14,731 nt of DNA from Candidatus Micrarchaeia archaeon (lineage in GTDB: Archaea > Micrarchaeota > Micrarchaeia > Anstonellales > Bilamarchaeaceae), in NCBI GenBank assembly GCA_041650355.1, contig JBAZLI010000014.1:1-14731 (forward strand), in the 5' to 3' direction. Shown here in pieces: positions 1-7,547 of the stretch. A program made the position numbers and the translations under genes. The first letter of the stretch is position 1. The number at the start of each line of letters is the position of its first letter. A model generated the notes under the pieces. It was not told where the DNA came from and did no database searches. It saw nothing but the letters and a program-made list of their open reading frames with translations.

Positions 1-1861
1 TGTACACTGTGCACGAGCCGCTCGAACTCCGCTTCATGTAAAGCGCGAGCTGGAACGGGGTCGGATATTCGGAGATGTTGACGTTGTTCAAGTGCACGTA
101 TCCGTAAGAAGTGCTCGTCCTGTTTCCCGCCGCGATCACATCCCCGCTCACCCTCACTTCGAAAAGGACAGTGCACCCGCTCGCGCTCGCAGAAATTTCA
201 ACCGATATGTTGGCCAAATCCCCGTTCTTCGCGCCGATCGTGAGGCTCTTCACCTGCGTGAAGCCGGTGTTAGTGGTGCTCACCACCGCATTGCTCGTCA
301 CGTTGGTGACGTTCCAGGCCATGGAGCCTGAGCGGTCAAGCACAAGCATGAGGTCAACTGAAACCACGCCGAAGCTCTGGTTGTATATCCCTCCGCTGTT
401 GTTCAGCACGTCGACGCACTGCGCGTATACATCATGGTATCCCACGGCCATCTCCCCTATGTTGTAATAATAATCCTCGGTCGGGGAGTCATACGCCCCG
501 TCCGCGGGCTCAGCATCAATCCACGCCCCGTCGTCCACCTTCACGACGCACTTCTTTATGTTGCGGTTCCCGGTGTAGTAATCCGTAGCCGACCCGCTCA
601 TGCTTATGTTGGTGAGCGTTGTCGGGTATTCAGTATGGTTCATGAACGTTATTATCGGCCCTATCACATCTGCCATGGTGACGTTGAAATACAGGTACGC
701 GGTAGGGCCGCGGTTCCCCGCGGCGTCCGTGCAGTCCACCCATGCCACGTGCTGCCCGTTGGTGTGCTTGCCCACGTTCCTGTCCACCTGCTCCAGCACT
801 GAGTGCGAGAACGTGCCATCCACCGCGTCCATGTCCGTCCACGCCCCGTCGTCTATCTTCACTCTCGCGGATTGGATGAAGCTTGCTCCGGTTGCCGTGT
901 CGTTGCACAGTGCAGTCACCGTCACGTTGTCAATAGTGCTCGCGTTCTCCGGGCTGGCATTAATCAGGCTCACAACCGGGCCGAGAACGTCCTGGGTCGG
1001 GCCGCAGCAGCAGTTCGGGGCCCCGACTCCGCAGGTGTAATCGTTCGCCGAAACGTAGTCCTCCCCGTTGGCCACGCACATGGTCGGAGTGGCCCTGCAC
1101 GTCCCGCTGTCGTAGCCCCTCGCGAGGCACAATCCGGTGCAGCTGGTCTCCCTGTTCACGTGCACATTCAGGTTCACCACGCACGAACCGTCGTTTTCGC
1201 TGTCCACGACCACCGTGCCCGTGTATGTTCCAGGAGCCTGTTCCGGCGGGATGCTGAAATCAATCTGGAGGTTGGCGCTCTCGCCTTTCGGTATTGTTTC
1301 AGGGAGCGAGCCTATGGAGGCAATAGCGGCCACCGAACCGGAGAGCACGGAAGTCAGTCCGGTAACCTCGGAGTCCGCGTTGTTCGAAACCACTATATCC
1401 TCGCTTTCGCTCCCGCTCGAATTGAACGCCTTGCTCAGGAACTGCGGGTCGCACGCGAGCCCGGCCTGCCCTATGAGCACCTTTCCCGTCTCCAGGTACT
1501 GGACCAGCACCTTCTGCCTGCCCCTGGCCGAGGGAAGCCCCCCTACCAGATCGGCCTTCGCGTTGGCAAAAACGTCCGTAGTGCCGCCAGAAGTCTGTAT
1601 GGTGAGCACAATCCTCCTTCCGCTTATATTCACCTGCGTGATGTCCTGGGGAAGGTAAACTTCCACGTATTCCTTGGTGTTCGGGCCGAGTGCGTACACG
1701 TAATCCGCGGATCCGGAAAGCCGCCCCACCGCATCCTCGGCCTGTGAAATCTTCAGGCTGTCCGCGGAATATGCTGTAGCAAGGTAAAACGTGACAGCCA
1801 CCACCGTCAAAGCCATGGCTATCACGAGAAGCTGTTCCAGGGATGCCTGCGCCTTCTTCAT
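1..1861 (-). CDS. Secreted surface protein with class III signal, Ig-like repeats and vWA domain (C-terminus beyond the window)
   Basis: Open frame of 620 codons running off the window edge with no stop. Residues 1-27 look like a class III (pilin-type) signal: basic start, Q5-A-S-L-E9, then a hydrophobic stretch; cleavage before Q5 is expected. A Cys-rich segment (about residues 240-290, 8 Cys including C-C-C) is followed by two Ig-like repeats of about 100 residues. Both repeats contain a V-K-(I/V)-D-D-G-A-W motif. At residue 509 the MIDAS motif D-R-S-G-S-M starts a vWA domain, a metal-dependent adhesion fold. The next ~105 residues are Ser/Thr/Asn-rich and beta-like, so the vWA domain may carry an insertion. 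The ATG at 1861 has AGGT eight bases upstream. It follows the ATPase stop by 12 nt, so the two are probably one operon. An adhesin or surface-structure role is inferred; the family is unnamed. Confidence 0.8.
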   Translation of the reverse strand, partial: MKKAQASLEQLLVIAMALTVVAVTFYLATAYSADSLKISQAEDAVGRLSGSADYVYALGPNTKEYVEVYLPQDITQVNISGRRIVLTIQTSGGTTDVFANAKADLVGGLPSARGRQKVLVQYLETGKVLIGQAGLACDPQFLSKAFNSSGSESEDIVVSNNADSEVTGLTSVLSGSVAAIASIGSLPETIPKGESANLQIDFSIPPEQAPGTYTGTVVVDSENDGSCVVNLNVHVNRETSCTGLCLARGYDSGTCRATPTMCVANGEDYVSANDYTCGVGAPNCCCGPTQDVLGPVVSLINASPENASTIDNVTVTALCNDTATGASFIQSARVKIDDGAWTDMDAVDGTFSHSVLEQVDRNVGKHTNGQHVAWVDCTDAAGNRGPTAYLYFNVTMADVIGPIITFMNHTEYPTTLTNISMSGSATDYYTGNRNIKKCVVKVDDGAWIDAEPADGAYDSPTEDYYYNIGEMAVGYHDVYAQCVDVLNNSGGIYNQSFGVVSVDLMLVLDRSGSMAWNVTNVTSNAVVSTTNTGFTQVKSLTIGAKNGDLANISVEISASASGCTVLFEVRVSGDVIAAGNRTSTSYGYVHLNNVNISEYPTPFQLALYMKRSSSGSCTVY

Positions 1862-1873
1862 TTTATAACCTGA

Positions 1874-2755
1874 CTACAAATGCTTCCACTTCCAGGAATG
1901 GTGGCCCTTGGACCTGAAAGCGCTTAGATTCATCGTGCTCTGGTCTTTGGGCTGGGCCTTTATCTTATTTTTCTTGGCTTTCACTTTTTTTGCAGCATGC
2001 TCCCCCGCTCCATTTCCAGGCACCGGCCCTGGGCCGCCCCCTCTGCCCATCCCGTCCCCTATGGATATGCCCCTGTCGCCTATGTCAAAGCCGTACATTC
2101 CAAGCGGATGCTTGGTGGCCCGCATCTTCCTAACGGATATGGCGCGCCTCGACATATGCGGCCTCTTTTCGTCTTTTATGAGCGAGAGCACTATCACTCC
2201 GTCCACTATGAACTCCTCTATGCCGGTGGTCGAGAATATCTCCGCGTTGTCCTTTATGTCTGAAATCACTATCGCCGTGCAGCCCATCTTTTTTATTTCC
2301 CTGTCCAGCTGGACCAGGCCGTGCCTTATCTGGTTGGGGTCGCTGAAATAGGTGAGGAGCACGGAATACGAATCCACCACCAGCCTCTTCGCACCTATCT
2401 TTTCAATGGAATCCGCGATTATCTGCTTCAGCGAATCGAACTTGTAGATTTCGGGCTTTATCACCATCATCTTTTTCTTCTCTATCAATTCGTCAAGGTC
2501 CCAGCCGAAAAGGCTCATGTTGTTTACCAGGCTTTGGGGGCTTTCTTCCAGCGTGACGTAAACCCCCGGTTCGTCAGAGTATCTGGCGCCCTGGTAAAGA
2601 AATTGCATTGCGAACGTGCTTTTCCCGGTTCCGCAGGCGCCGGAAAGGAGCGTGATTGTTTTCTGCGGAAGGCCGCCTTGGAGCATGCTGTCAAGCCGCG
2701 GGAATCCGGTGGACACCCGCACAATCCTCGTATCCTGCTTTTTCTTGGCAAACAT
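1874..2755 (-). CDS. KaiC-like (RecA-fold) ATPase
   Basis: A 293-residue single-domain KaiC/RadA-type ATPase. Visible features are Walker A G-A-C-G-T-G-K-S (residues 39-46), the paired glutamates T-L-E-E (E70, E71) that catalyse hydrolysis in KaiC, and Walker B R-L-V-V-D-S (D128). After the core comes a Gly/Pro-rich linker and a Lys-rich tail (K-K-V-K-A-K-K), which could contact nucleic acid or partner proteins. The start at 2755 was chosen over an in-frame upstream start at 2815 because GGTGA lies four bases before it and conserved sequence begins there. The gene is followed after 12 nt by the vWA surface protein and is divergent from a pilin gene. KaiC-like proteins such as ArlH act in archaeal surface filaments, so a role in signalling or assembly of surface structures is possible. 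ArlH lacks the intact catalytic pair, so this is not simply ArlH. Confidence 0.85.
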   Translation of the reverse strand: MFAKKKQDTRIVRVSTGFPRLDSMLQGGLPQKTITLLSGACGTGKSTFAMQFLYQGARYSDEPGVYVTLEESPQSLVNNMSLFGWDLDELIEKKKMMVIKPEIYKFDSLKQIIADSIEKIGAKRLVVDSYSVLLTYFSDPNQIRHGLVQLDREIKKMGCTAIVISDIKDNAEIFSTTGIEEFIVDGVIVLSLIKDEKRPHMSRRAISVRKMRATKHPLGMYGFDIGDRGISIGDGMGRGGGPGPVPGNGAGEHAAKKVKAKKNKIKAQPKDQSTMNLSAFRSKGHHSWKWKHL

Positions 2756-3022
2756 GGACTCACCTGAAACTCCGCCTGCGCATGGAAGACTTTTTGAGCT
2801 GCGCGTTCCAAGCATGGCCCGGAAACCTGTTTACCTTTTCGGGCTTTGCATCTTCCATGCCCTTTCCTTTCGTGTTCCTACCGATCCAATCTACTTTTGC
2901 GTTAACTTATTTAAACTATTCGTGCCGCCCGCTCCGGAAAAACACGCCCGCGCAAATCATTTCTCGAAAACCTCCTTATTGCGACAAGCGGGCTGGAATC
3001 CTTCCCGCGCAAACCATAGTAA
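2756..3022. other. Divergent intergenic region between ATPase and pilin genes
   Basis: No convincing gene is seen here. GGTGA for the ATPase start lies at 2760-2764. A possible TATA box for the minus strand, GTTTAAATAAG, lies at 2906-2916 and would give a leader of about 125 nt. A weaker A-rich candidate lies near 2783-2792. No repeat or RNA gene was recognised. Confidence 0.4.
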
Positions 3023-3032
3023 AATATATAAA
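3023..3032 (+). promoter_or_regulatory. TATA box of the pilin-like gene
   Basis: AATATATAAA is a strong archaeal TATA box. Transcription should begin near 3055, which puts a perfect hairpin at the extreme 5' end of the message. Confidence 0.65.
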
Positions 3033-3057
3033 GATAATTGCCGAGCGTCTTAGTTGT

Positions 3058-3077
3058 ATTCCAGGGTAGCCTGGAAT
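3058..3077 (+). promoter_or_regulatory. 5'-leader hairpin next to the pilin ribosome binding site
   Basis: ATTCCAGG (3058-3065) and CCTGGAAT (3070-3077) are perfect complements around the loop GTAG. The Shine-Dalgarno-like GGTGG (3078-3082) follows at once and the ATG is at 3087. The hairpin could protect the 5' end or control access to the binding site. The pairing is seen directly; the function is inferred. Confidence 0.6.
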
Positions 3078-3086
3078 GGTGGTTAA

Positions 3087-3566
3087 ATGAATATGAAAGG
3101 CGACACTAAAAACAAAAGAGGCCAGGCGGCACTCGACTTCCTGATGACATACGGATGGGCAATAGCACTGGTCGTGATTATTGCCGCAGTGCTGTTTGCA
3201 TTAGGCGTCTTCGACGTGAACAACTTCGTGGGCAACAAGGCCGTGGGGTTCTCCCAGATAGCAGTGAAGGGTTGGGGGCTTAGTCCAGCAGGAACCATGA
3301 CAATCAAGCTGAGCAACCAGGCCGGCGTTCCCGTGAGCATTGACAACGTTTCAATCGTAATCGGAAACACCACTGCGACTATGAGCGGTCTGCCGGTTTC
3401 GCTCACTACTGGAGCCGATTCGAGCATACTCAGCACATCTGCAGCTGCTTTCGGGGCCCAGACGGCAGGTTCAAGTTATACAGCGAAGGTGACCATCTCA
3501 TACACGGACACCAACGCGAACTTCCCGTACGTAACCTCGGGCACCATAACCGGAAAGGTAGCATAA
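3087..3566 (+). CDS. Class III signal / type IV pilin-like protein
   Basis: A 159-residue protein with a charged N-terminus, then R-G-Q-A-A-L-D-F (G12/Q13 is the expected prepilin peptidase site) and one hydrophobic helix (about 19-42). The rest is a Ser/Thr/Gly-rich beta domain without Cys. This is the layout of archaeal pilins, in which the hydrophobic helix packs in the filament core after cleavage by an EppA/FlaK-type peptidase. No peptidase or assembly ATPase gene is in the window. The start is fixed by GGTGG five bases upstream. The gene has its own promoter and a T-rich terminator, so it is probably monocistronic. It is divergent from the KaiC-like/vWA pair. The family call is firm from the N-terminus; the exact filament type cannot be told. 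Confidence 0.85.
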   Translation: MNMKGDTKNKRGQAALDFLMTYGWAIALVVIIAAVLFALGVFDVNNFVGNKAVGFSQIAVKGWGLSPAGTMTIKLSNQAGVPVSIDNVSIVIGNTTATMSGLPVSLTTGADSSILSTSAAAFGAQTAGSSYTAKVTISYTDTNANFPYVTSGTITGKVA

Positions 3567-3574
3567 CCTTCCCA

Positions 3575-3593
3575 TTTTTTATATTTTTTATTT
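3575..3593 (+). terminator. T-tract terminator after the pilin gene
   Basis: Two runs of six T residues separated by ATA, starting eight bases after the stop codon, as in archaeal intrinsic terminators. No stem is needed. Confidence 0.6.
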
Positions 3594-3636
3594 CAACCTG
3601 CCTCCGTTTTTCCAGTTTACCCAGCATCAGGGCAAT

Positions 3637-3645
3637 CTTTAAATT
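3637..3645 (+). promoter_or_regulatory. TATA-like box of the lipoprotein gene
   Basis: CTTTAAATT is centred 36 bp before the ATG. Expected initiation near 3667 falls right at the GGTGA (3668-3672), which gives a leader of about 10 nt. Confidence 0.45.
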
Positions 3646-3676
3646 CCTGCTCCTATTTCCTCTAAATGGTGAATTT

Positions 3677-4300
3677 ATGAAATACCTGATTGGATTCCTG
3701 GTTGCTTTCGGCCTGCTCTCCATGGGCTGCGTCAACACCCCGCCAGGAGGGGACCGCGATTCCCACGGCTGCATCCCGTCCGCTGGATATACGTGGTGCG
3801 ACGCTATGCAGCAGTGCATAAGGCCCTGGGAGCAGAACTGTACCTTGGTGCTGGATGGCAACGACACCGACTCGCACGGCTGCATAGGTTCAGCCGGTTA
3901 CACGTGGTGCGACACGCTCCAGAAATGCATGCGGCCCTGGGAGGAAAATTGCACCGCGATGCTGGTTGGAAACGACAGCGACGAGCATGGCTGCATAGGC
4001 AGCGCTGGTTACACGTGGTGCGCGGCCAAGGCTAAGTGCATCAGGGTGTGGGAGGAAAACTGCACGAATTCCTCGCTTGAGCCTGAAGCCCGGGAATTCT
4101 GCGGAGATGAAAACATTTCCGCGGTTTACGTGTGCGGGGAATACATACGCACCGTGAGTTCCCTCATGGGCGGCGGCTCCACCTTCTACACGAACGGGAC
4201 GAAAGTGGTGCAGTGCCCTGTGGTCGGCCCGGATTCTATGAGCGACCAGTGCAAGCAGCTCCTGCTCGGGAACAACTGCGCGGAGCAGCAGGTCTGCTGA
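3677..4300 (+). CDS. Cys-rich repeat lipoprotein
   Basis: A 207-residue secreted protein. The N-terminal signal ends in L-L-S-M-G-C18, a lipobox, so lipid anchoring at Cys18 is likely. Three tandem units with an exact 37-residue period follow, each with D-(S/E)-H-G-C-I, A-G-Y-T-W-C and (R)-x-W-E-x-N-C. Cys sets are 32/41/47/55, 69/78/84/92 and 106/115/121/129, which suggests two disulfides per unit. The C-terminal part (about 140-207) has six more Cys. The G-Y-T-W-C ... W-E-x-x-C unit recurs in secreted proteins of other archaea and bacteria as far as I recall, but I know no function for it. GGTGA lies four bases before the ATG. The gene is flanked by its own promoter and terminator. Surface binding or inhibition of a partner is possible but unproven. 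Confidence 0.8.
   Translation: MKYLIGFLVAFGLLSMGCVNTPPGGDRDSHGCIPSAGYTWCDAMQQCIRPWEQNCTLVLDGNDTDSHGCIGSAGYTWCDTLQKCMRPWEENCTAMLVGNDSDEHGCIGSAGYTWCAAKAKCIRVWEENCTNSSLEPEAREFCGDENISAVYVCGEYIRTVSSLMGGGSTFYTNGTKVVQCPVVGPDSMSDQCKQLLLGNNCAEQQVC
3758..4063 (+). repeat. In-gene tandem repeat, 111-bp period, three units (last partial)
   Basis: Units start at 3758, 3869 and 3980 and encode the 28-residue Cys modules plus 9-residue linkers. Units 2 and 3 are more alike than either is to unit 1. Duplication by unequal exchange is the simplest origin. Confidence 0.8.
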
Positions 4301-4303
4301 ACT

Positions 4304-4328
4304 CTTCTTTTTTGCATTTTTTATTATT
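4304..4328 (+). terminator. T-tract terminator after the lipoprotein gene
   Basis: Clusters of T (TTCTTTTTT, then ATTTTTTATTATT) begin four bases after the stop codon. No hairpin is evident. Confidence 0.55.
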
Positions 4329-4350
4329 CTCATCTTCAGCGCAGATACGA

Positions 4351-4360
4351 GTAAAAATCT
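4351..4360 (+). promoter_or_regulatory. TATA-like box of the cupin gene
   Basis: GTAAAAATCT is centred about 34 bp before the ATG. It would start transcription at the GGTGA (4379-4383), the same spacing as for the lipoprotein gene. Confidence 0.4.
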
Positions 4361-4388
4361 TGGGTTTGAATGTCATTGGGTGATACGC

Positions 4389-4793
4389 ATGGCAAAGAAA
4401 GGTTACGCAACCAATCTTGAAAAGCAGACCGAGGATAACGATAATTTCAGGCAGGTGCTTTACACCGGGAAACACAGCCAGCTCGTGCTCATGAGCCTCA
4501 ACCCTGGCGAGGAAATCGGGATGGAAGTGCACGAGCACTTGGACCAGTTCTTCAGGTTCGAGTCCGGCGAGGGCATCGTCCTCATAGACGGGGTTCAGCA
4601 CAAAGTGTCCGACGGCTCCGGAGTGATCGTGCCAGCCGGCGCGAACCACAACGTGATTAACGCCTCCAAGACTTCCAAGCTGAAGCTTTACACGATATAT
4701 TCACCCCCTGAGCACCAGGACAAGGTGGTTAAGCGCACCAAAGCCGATGCATTGGCCCAGCCCGAGGAATACGACGGCAAACCCACGGAATGA
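4389..4793 (+). CDS. Single-domain cupin protein
   Basis: A 134-residue cytoplasmic protein that is essentially one cupin barrel. Motif 1 is seen at residues 44-60: G-M-E-V-H48-E-H50-L-D-Q53, with Gln where many cupins have the metal-binding Glu. Motif 2 is V-P-A-G-A-N-H87-N-V-I-N91. The likely metal ligands are H48, H50, Q53 and H87. The family includes isomerases, oxygenases and sugar-binding proteins, and the substrate cannot be told here. The ATG at 4389 is chosen over the GTG at 4380 because GGTGA (4379-4383) lies five bases before it and overlaps the GTG. The gene converges on copA with a 37-bp gap and appears to be transcribed alone. Confidence 0.85.
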   Translation: MAKKGYATNLEKQTEDNDNFRQVLYTGKHSQLVLMSLNPGEEIGMEVHEHLDQFFRFESGEGIVLIDGVQHKVSDGSGVIVPAGANHNVINASKTSKLKLYTIYSPPEHQDKVVKRTKADALAQPEEYDGKPTE

Positions 4794-4830
4794 ATGCTGG
4801 CCGGCCCATACTGCCAACCTTGCGCTTCTG

Positions 4831-7005
4831 CTACTGCTTCCAGAGGTGCAGGGTGAGCGCATTGGCCACTACTGACAGGCTGGAAAGCGCCATCGCCCCT
4901 CCTGCAATCGCCGGAGATAGCAATATCCCGAAATTCGGATAAAGCAGGCCAGCCGCAATCGGTATGCCGATTGCATTGTAAACGAGCGCCCAGAAGAAGT
5001 TCTGCCTTATCTTCCCGACCGTCGCCCTTCCGAGCCTGAACGCACTCACCACGTCCATGGGTTCAGAGCGCATGAGCACCACATCCCCGGTTTCTATCGC
5101 GACGTCGGTCCCCGAGCCCATGGCCAGGCCCAGGTCAGCGCTCGCGAGCGCAGGCGCGTCGTTTATCCCGTCCCCGACCATCGCTACCCTGAAGCCTTTC
5201 CCCTCAATTTCCTTCACTTTCGCGGCTTTCTCATCAGGCATCACCCCGGCAATCACGTTCGTGATTCCGGCCCTGGAAGCGATTGCGTCAGCAGTTTTCC
5301 CGTTGTCCCCGGTGAGCATCCACACCTCCAACCCGAGCCCGCGAAGCTCCTTCACAGCCCTTGGCGAGCCTTCCTTCAGCGAATCAGAAAGCGCGAGCGC
5401 CCCCAGCACGCGCGCGTCCATCGCCACGAACATCACTGTTTTCGCTTCTGCCTCGAGCCGCTTCGCCTCTTTCACCAGGTCCGCATCCGGCTTGGCGCCG
5501 GCTTCCAGAATCAGCTTCATGTTTCCAACGTATGCAGTATGCGTTCCGATTTTGCAGTGCACGCCCTTTCCTGCAACCGCCTTGAAACTGCTTGTTCTGC
5601 CCAATTTCACTCCCTTCATCTCGGCCTCATCTGTTATCGCCCTGCCCAGCGGGTGTTCTGACCCGTGCTCGGCGCTCGCGGCCAGCCAGAGCACCTCCCC
5701 TGCGTCCACGCCTTTCGCGGCCAGAACGTCCGTGACCCTCGGCTTGCCGAGCGTGAGCGTGCCTGTCTTGTCGAACACGACCGCGTTCACCGAACTCATC
5801 CTCTCCAGGGCCTGGGCGTTCTTGAACAGTATCCCTTTCCCGGCCCCGATTCCTGTCCCGACCATTATCGCTGTCGGGGTGGCAAGGCCCAGCGCGCACG
5901 GGCACGCTATGACCAGCACGTCCACCGCGAGCACCAGAGCGAAAGACGTTTCCGCGCCCATAGCGAATTTCCAGACCAGGAAAGTTGCGAGCGCAATCAC
6001 AACCACGACCGGCACGAACACTGCGCTCACGCCGTCCGCGAACCTCTGTATCTCGGCCCTGCTTCCCTGCGCGTCCTCGACCATCTGCACTATCCGCGCA
6101 AGCGCGGTTTCGCTCCCGACTTTTTCCGCCCGCACGTGAAGGACCCCCTGCGCGTTGAGCGTTCCGCCGAAAACCGCGCTCCCCTCTTCTTTTTCCGCAG
6201 GCATGCTCTCCCCGGTGAGCATGGATTCGTCCACCGAGCTTTCGCCTTCAATCACCTTTCCGTCAGCGGGTATGCGCTCCCCTGGCCTTACCAGCATCTC
6301 TTCTCCGCGCCCAATTTCGGACGCAGGGATTCGGACTTCCTTTCCTTCCCTTACAACCGTCGCCATTTTCGGGGAAAGGTCCAGGAGCTTCCTTATCGCT
6401 TCGGAAGTTTTGCCCCGGGCAATCGCTTCCAGGTATTTGCCCAGCACCACGAGTGTGATAAGGCTCGCGCCCACTTCGAAATATTGCTCTGCTGCTAAAC
6501 CCAGGAGCGCGAACACGCTGTATGCGTACGCAGTGCTGGTCCCAAGCGCTACCAGCGTGTCCATGGAGGCGCTCATGTTCCTTGCCGCGGAAATAGCCCC
6601 CTGGTAAAACTGCCTGCCCACCCAAAACTGCACCGGGGTCGCGAGCAGGAAAAGAATTTCCATCCTGTAAGGGGCATCCATCGCGAACATCCCTATGTAA
6701 ACAGCAGGGAGTGTGAACAAAATCCCGAGCACGAGCCTGCGCCTCAAATCCCCGAGTTCAGCCTTGCGCATCTTTTCCTCCTGGTCGTGGCCCACCTCGG
6801 TCGAAGCGCCGTATCCTAGCTCCCTGATTCCGGCCAGTAGTGCGTCCACTCCCACTACGCCCTCTTCGTATTCTATCCGCGCCCTGCCAGAAGCGTAGTT
6901 CACGCTGGCGTTGAGCACCCCATGCGTCCTGGCAAGCTTTCTGGTTATGAGCGCGGCGCAGCTCGCGCAGTCCATTCCGCTCACCGCGATATCCTGTTTT
7001 TTCAT
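4831..7005 (-). CDS. copA: Cu+-exporting P1B-type ATPase CopA
   Basis: A 724-residue heavy-metal P-type ATPase that exports Cu(I) from the cytoplasm. One N-terminal HMA domain carries G-M-D-C13-A-S-C16. Core motifs are T-G-E (264-266, actuator), C-P-C (368-370, membrane metal site), D412-K-T-G-T (phosphorylated Asp), H-P (451-452), T-G-D-N (565-568) and G-D-G-I-N-D (611-616). Y-N (676-677) and M-x-x-S-S (705-709) in the last helices mark the Cu+ subgroup P1B-1. Length is normal for the family. The start at 7005 is preferred over an in-frame ATG at 7038 because the latter would overlap the upstream cupredoxin gene. AGGT lies eight bases upstream and the intergenic gap is 13 bp. It is the last gene of a four-gene copper operon. 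Confidence 0.95.
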   Translation of the reverse strand: MKKQDIAVSGMDCASCAALITRKLARTHGVLNASVNYASGRARIEYEEGVVGVDALLAGIRELGYGASTEVGHDQEEKMRKAELGDLRRRLVLGILFTLPAVYIGMFAMDAPYRMEILFLLATPVQFWVGRQFYQGAISAARNMSASMDTLVALGTSTAYAYSVFALLGLAAEQYFEVGASLITLVVLGKYLEAIARGKTSEAIRKLLDLSPKMATVVREGKEVRIPASEIGRGEEMLVRPGERIPADGKVIEGESSVDESMLTGESMPAEKEEGSAVFGGTLNAQGVLHVRAEKVGSETALARIVQMVEDAQGSRAEIQRFADGVSAVFVPVVVVIALATFLVWKFAMGAETSFALVLAVDVLVIACPCALGLATPTAIMVGTGIGAGKGILFKNAQALERMSSVNAVVFDKTGTLTLGKPRVTDVLAAKGVDAGEVLWLAASAEHGSEHPLGRAITDEAEMKGVKLGRTSSFKAVAGKGVHCKIGTHTAYVGNMKLILEAGAKPDADLVKEAKRLEAEAKTVMFVAMDARVLGALALSDSLKEGSPRAVKELRGLGLEVWMLTGDNGKTADAIASRAGITNVIAGVMPDEKAAKVKEIEGKGFRVAMVGDGINDAPALASADLGLAMGSGTDVAIETGDVVLMRSEPMDVVSAFRLGRATVGKIRQNFFWALVYNAIGIPIAAGLLYPNFGILLSPAIAGGAMALSSLSVVANALTLHLWKQ

Positions 7006-7018
7006 ATTCCAACCTGCA

Positions 7019-7543
7019 TCAGTTCCTGGCCCCACCACAACCGCAGCTGCCTTCTAGCCCGCAGGTTTCTCCGGCTGCAGGAGCCTGGCTTGCGTTTTGC
7101 ACCGGTGTTGCGCTTCCATTTTTAGGCTCCACGATGAATGTGCCTGCCCCCATGCCCATGTTGCACGATGTTTTGTAAGTTCCAGGCTTGTCAGCAACGA
7201 ACTCAAGCACGTTGTTCCCCTGCGAAACCGTTATTTTCTGCCCCAGGCCCCAGATGTTGAAGACGCTCATGCATCCCACGAACGACTGCGGGTCAAGCGC
7301 CAGCCTTACCGCGGTGCCTTCCATTACGCGTATTTCCCTGGGTTCGTAGTAGCCGTTCACCACTTTTATATTGAACGTTTGCGCGCTTCCGCCCTGGGCC
7401 TGCACCGAGCCGGATGAATTCGGTTCCGAACCAGGCAAATACGGACTTGGATTCAGCCCGTTCTGCGCTGCAACCGCGCTGCCAGCAACCCATCCGGCAA
7501 ACGCCAGCAGCACCGCAATCGCGGCTATCTCATGTTTTTTCAT
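7019..7543 (-). CDS. Exported cupredoxin-like copper protein with Cys-rich tail
   Basis: A 174-residue protein with an N-terminal hydrophobic segment (about 6-26; signal peptide or anchor) and a Ser/Gly/Gln linker. A cupredoxin-type beta domain follows (about 55-138). Candidate copper ligands are C91 in F-V-G-C-M, and C127, M129 and M131 in T-S-C-N-M-G-M-G. Cys takes the place where the usual blue-copper fold has its first His, as in cupredoxin domains of heavy-metal transport proteins. The last 15 residues hold C161, C167 and C169 (G-S-C-G-C-G-G), a possible extra Cu(I) site. The ATG at 7543 is preceded by GGTGA, which contains the stop of the upstream gene, so translation is probably coupled. 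It sits between the Met-rich membrane gene and copA and likely receives or buffers exported copper outside the membrane. Confidence 0.8.
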   Translation of the reverse strand: MKKHEIAAIAVLLAFAGWVAGSAVAAQNGLNPSPYLPGSEPNSSGSVQAQGGSAQTFNIKVVNGYYEPREIRVMEGTAVRLALDPQSFVGCMSVFNIWGLGQKITVSQGNNVLEFVADKPGTYKTSCNMGMGAGTFIVEPKNGSATPVQNASQAPAAGETCGLEGSCGCGGARN

Positions 7544-7547
7544 CCCA

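Noticed and set aside
803..1747. Long plus-strand open frame opposite the surface protein gene
   Set aside because: Its product is Arg/His/Val-rich with no domain, while the opposite strand encodes a signal sequence, repeated domains and a MIDAS motif.
2756..2815. Longer KaiC-like protein starting at 2815
   Set aside because: The extra 20 residues lack conserved sequence and a binding site, whereas the ATG at 2755 has GGTGA four bases upstream.
5057..6139. Long plus-strand open frame inside copA
   Set aside because: It is an antisense shadow, Ser/Ala/Thr-rich and without family likeness; the minus strand encodes all CopA motifs.
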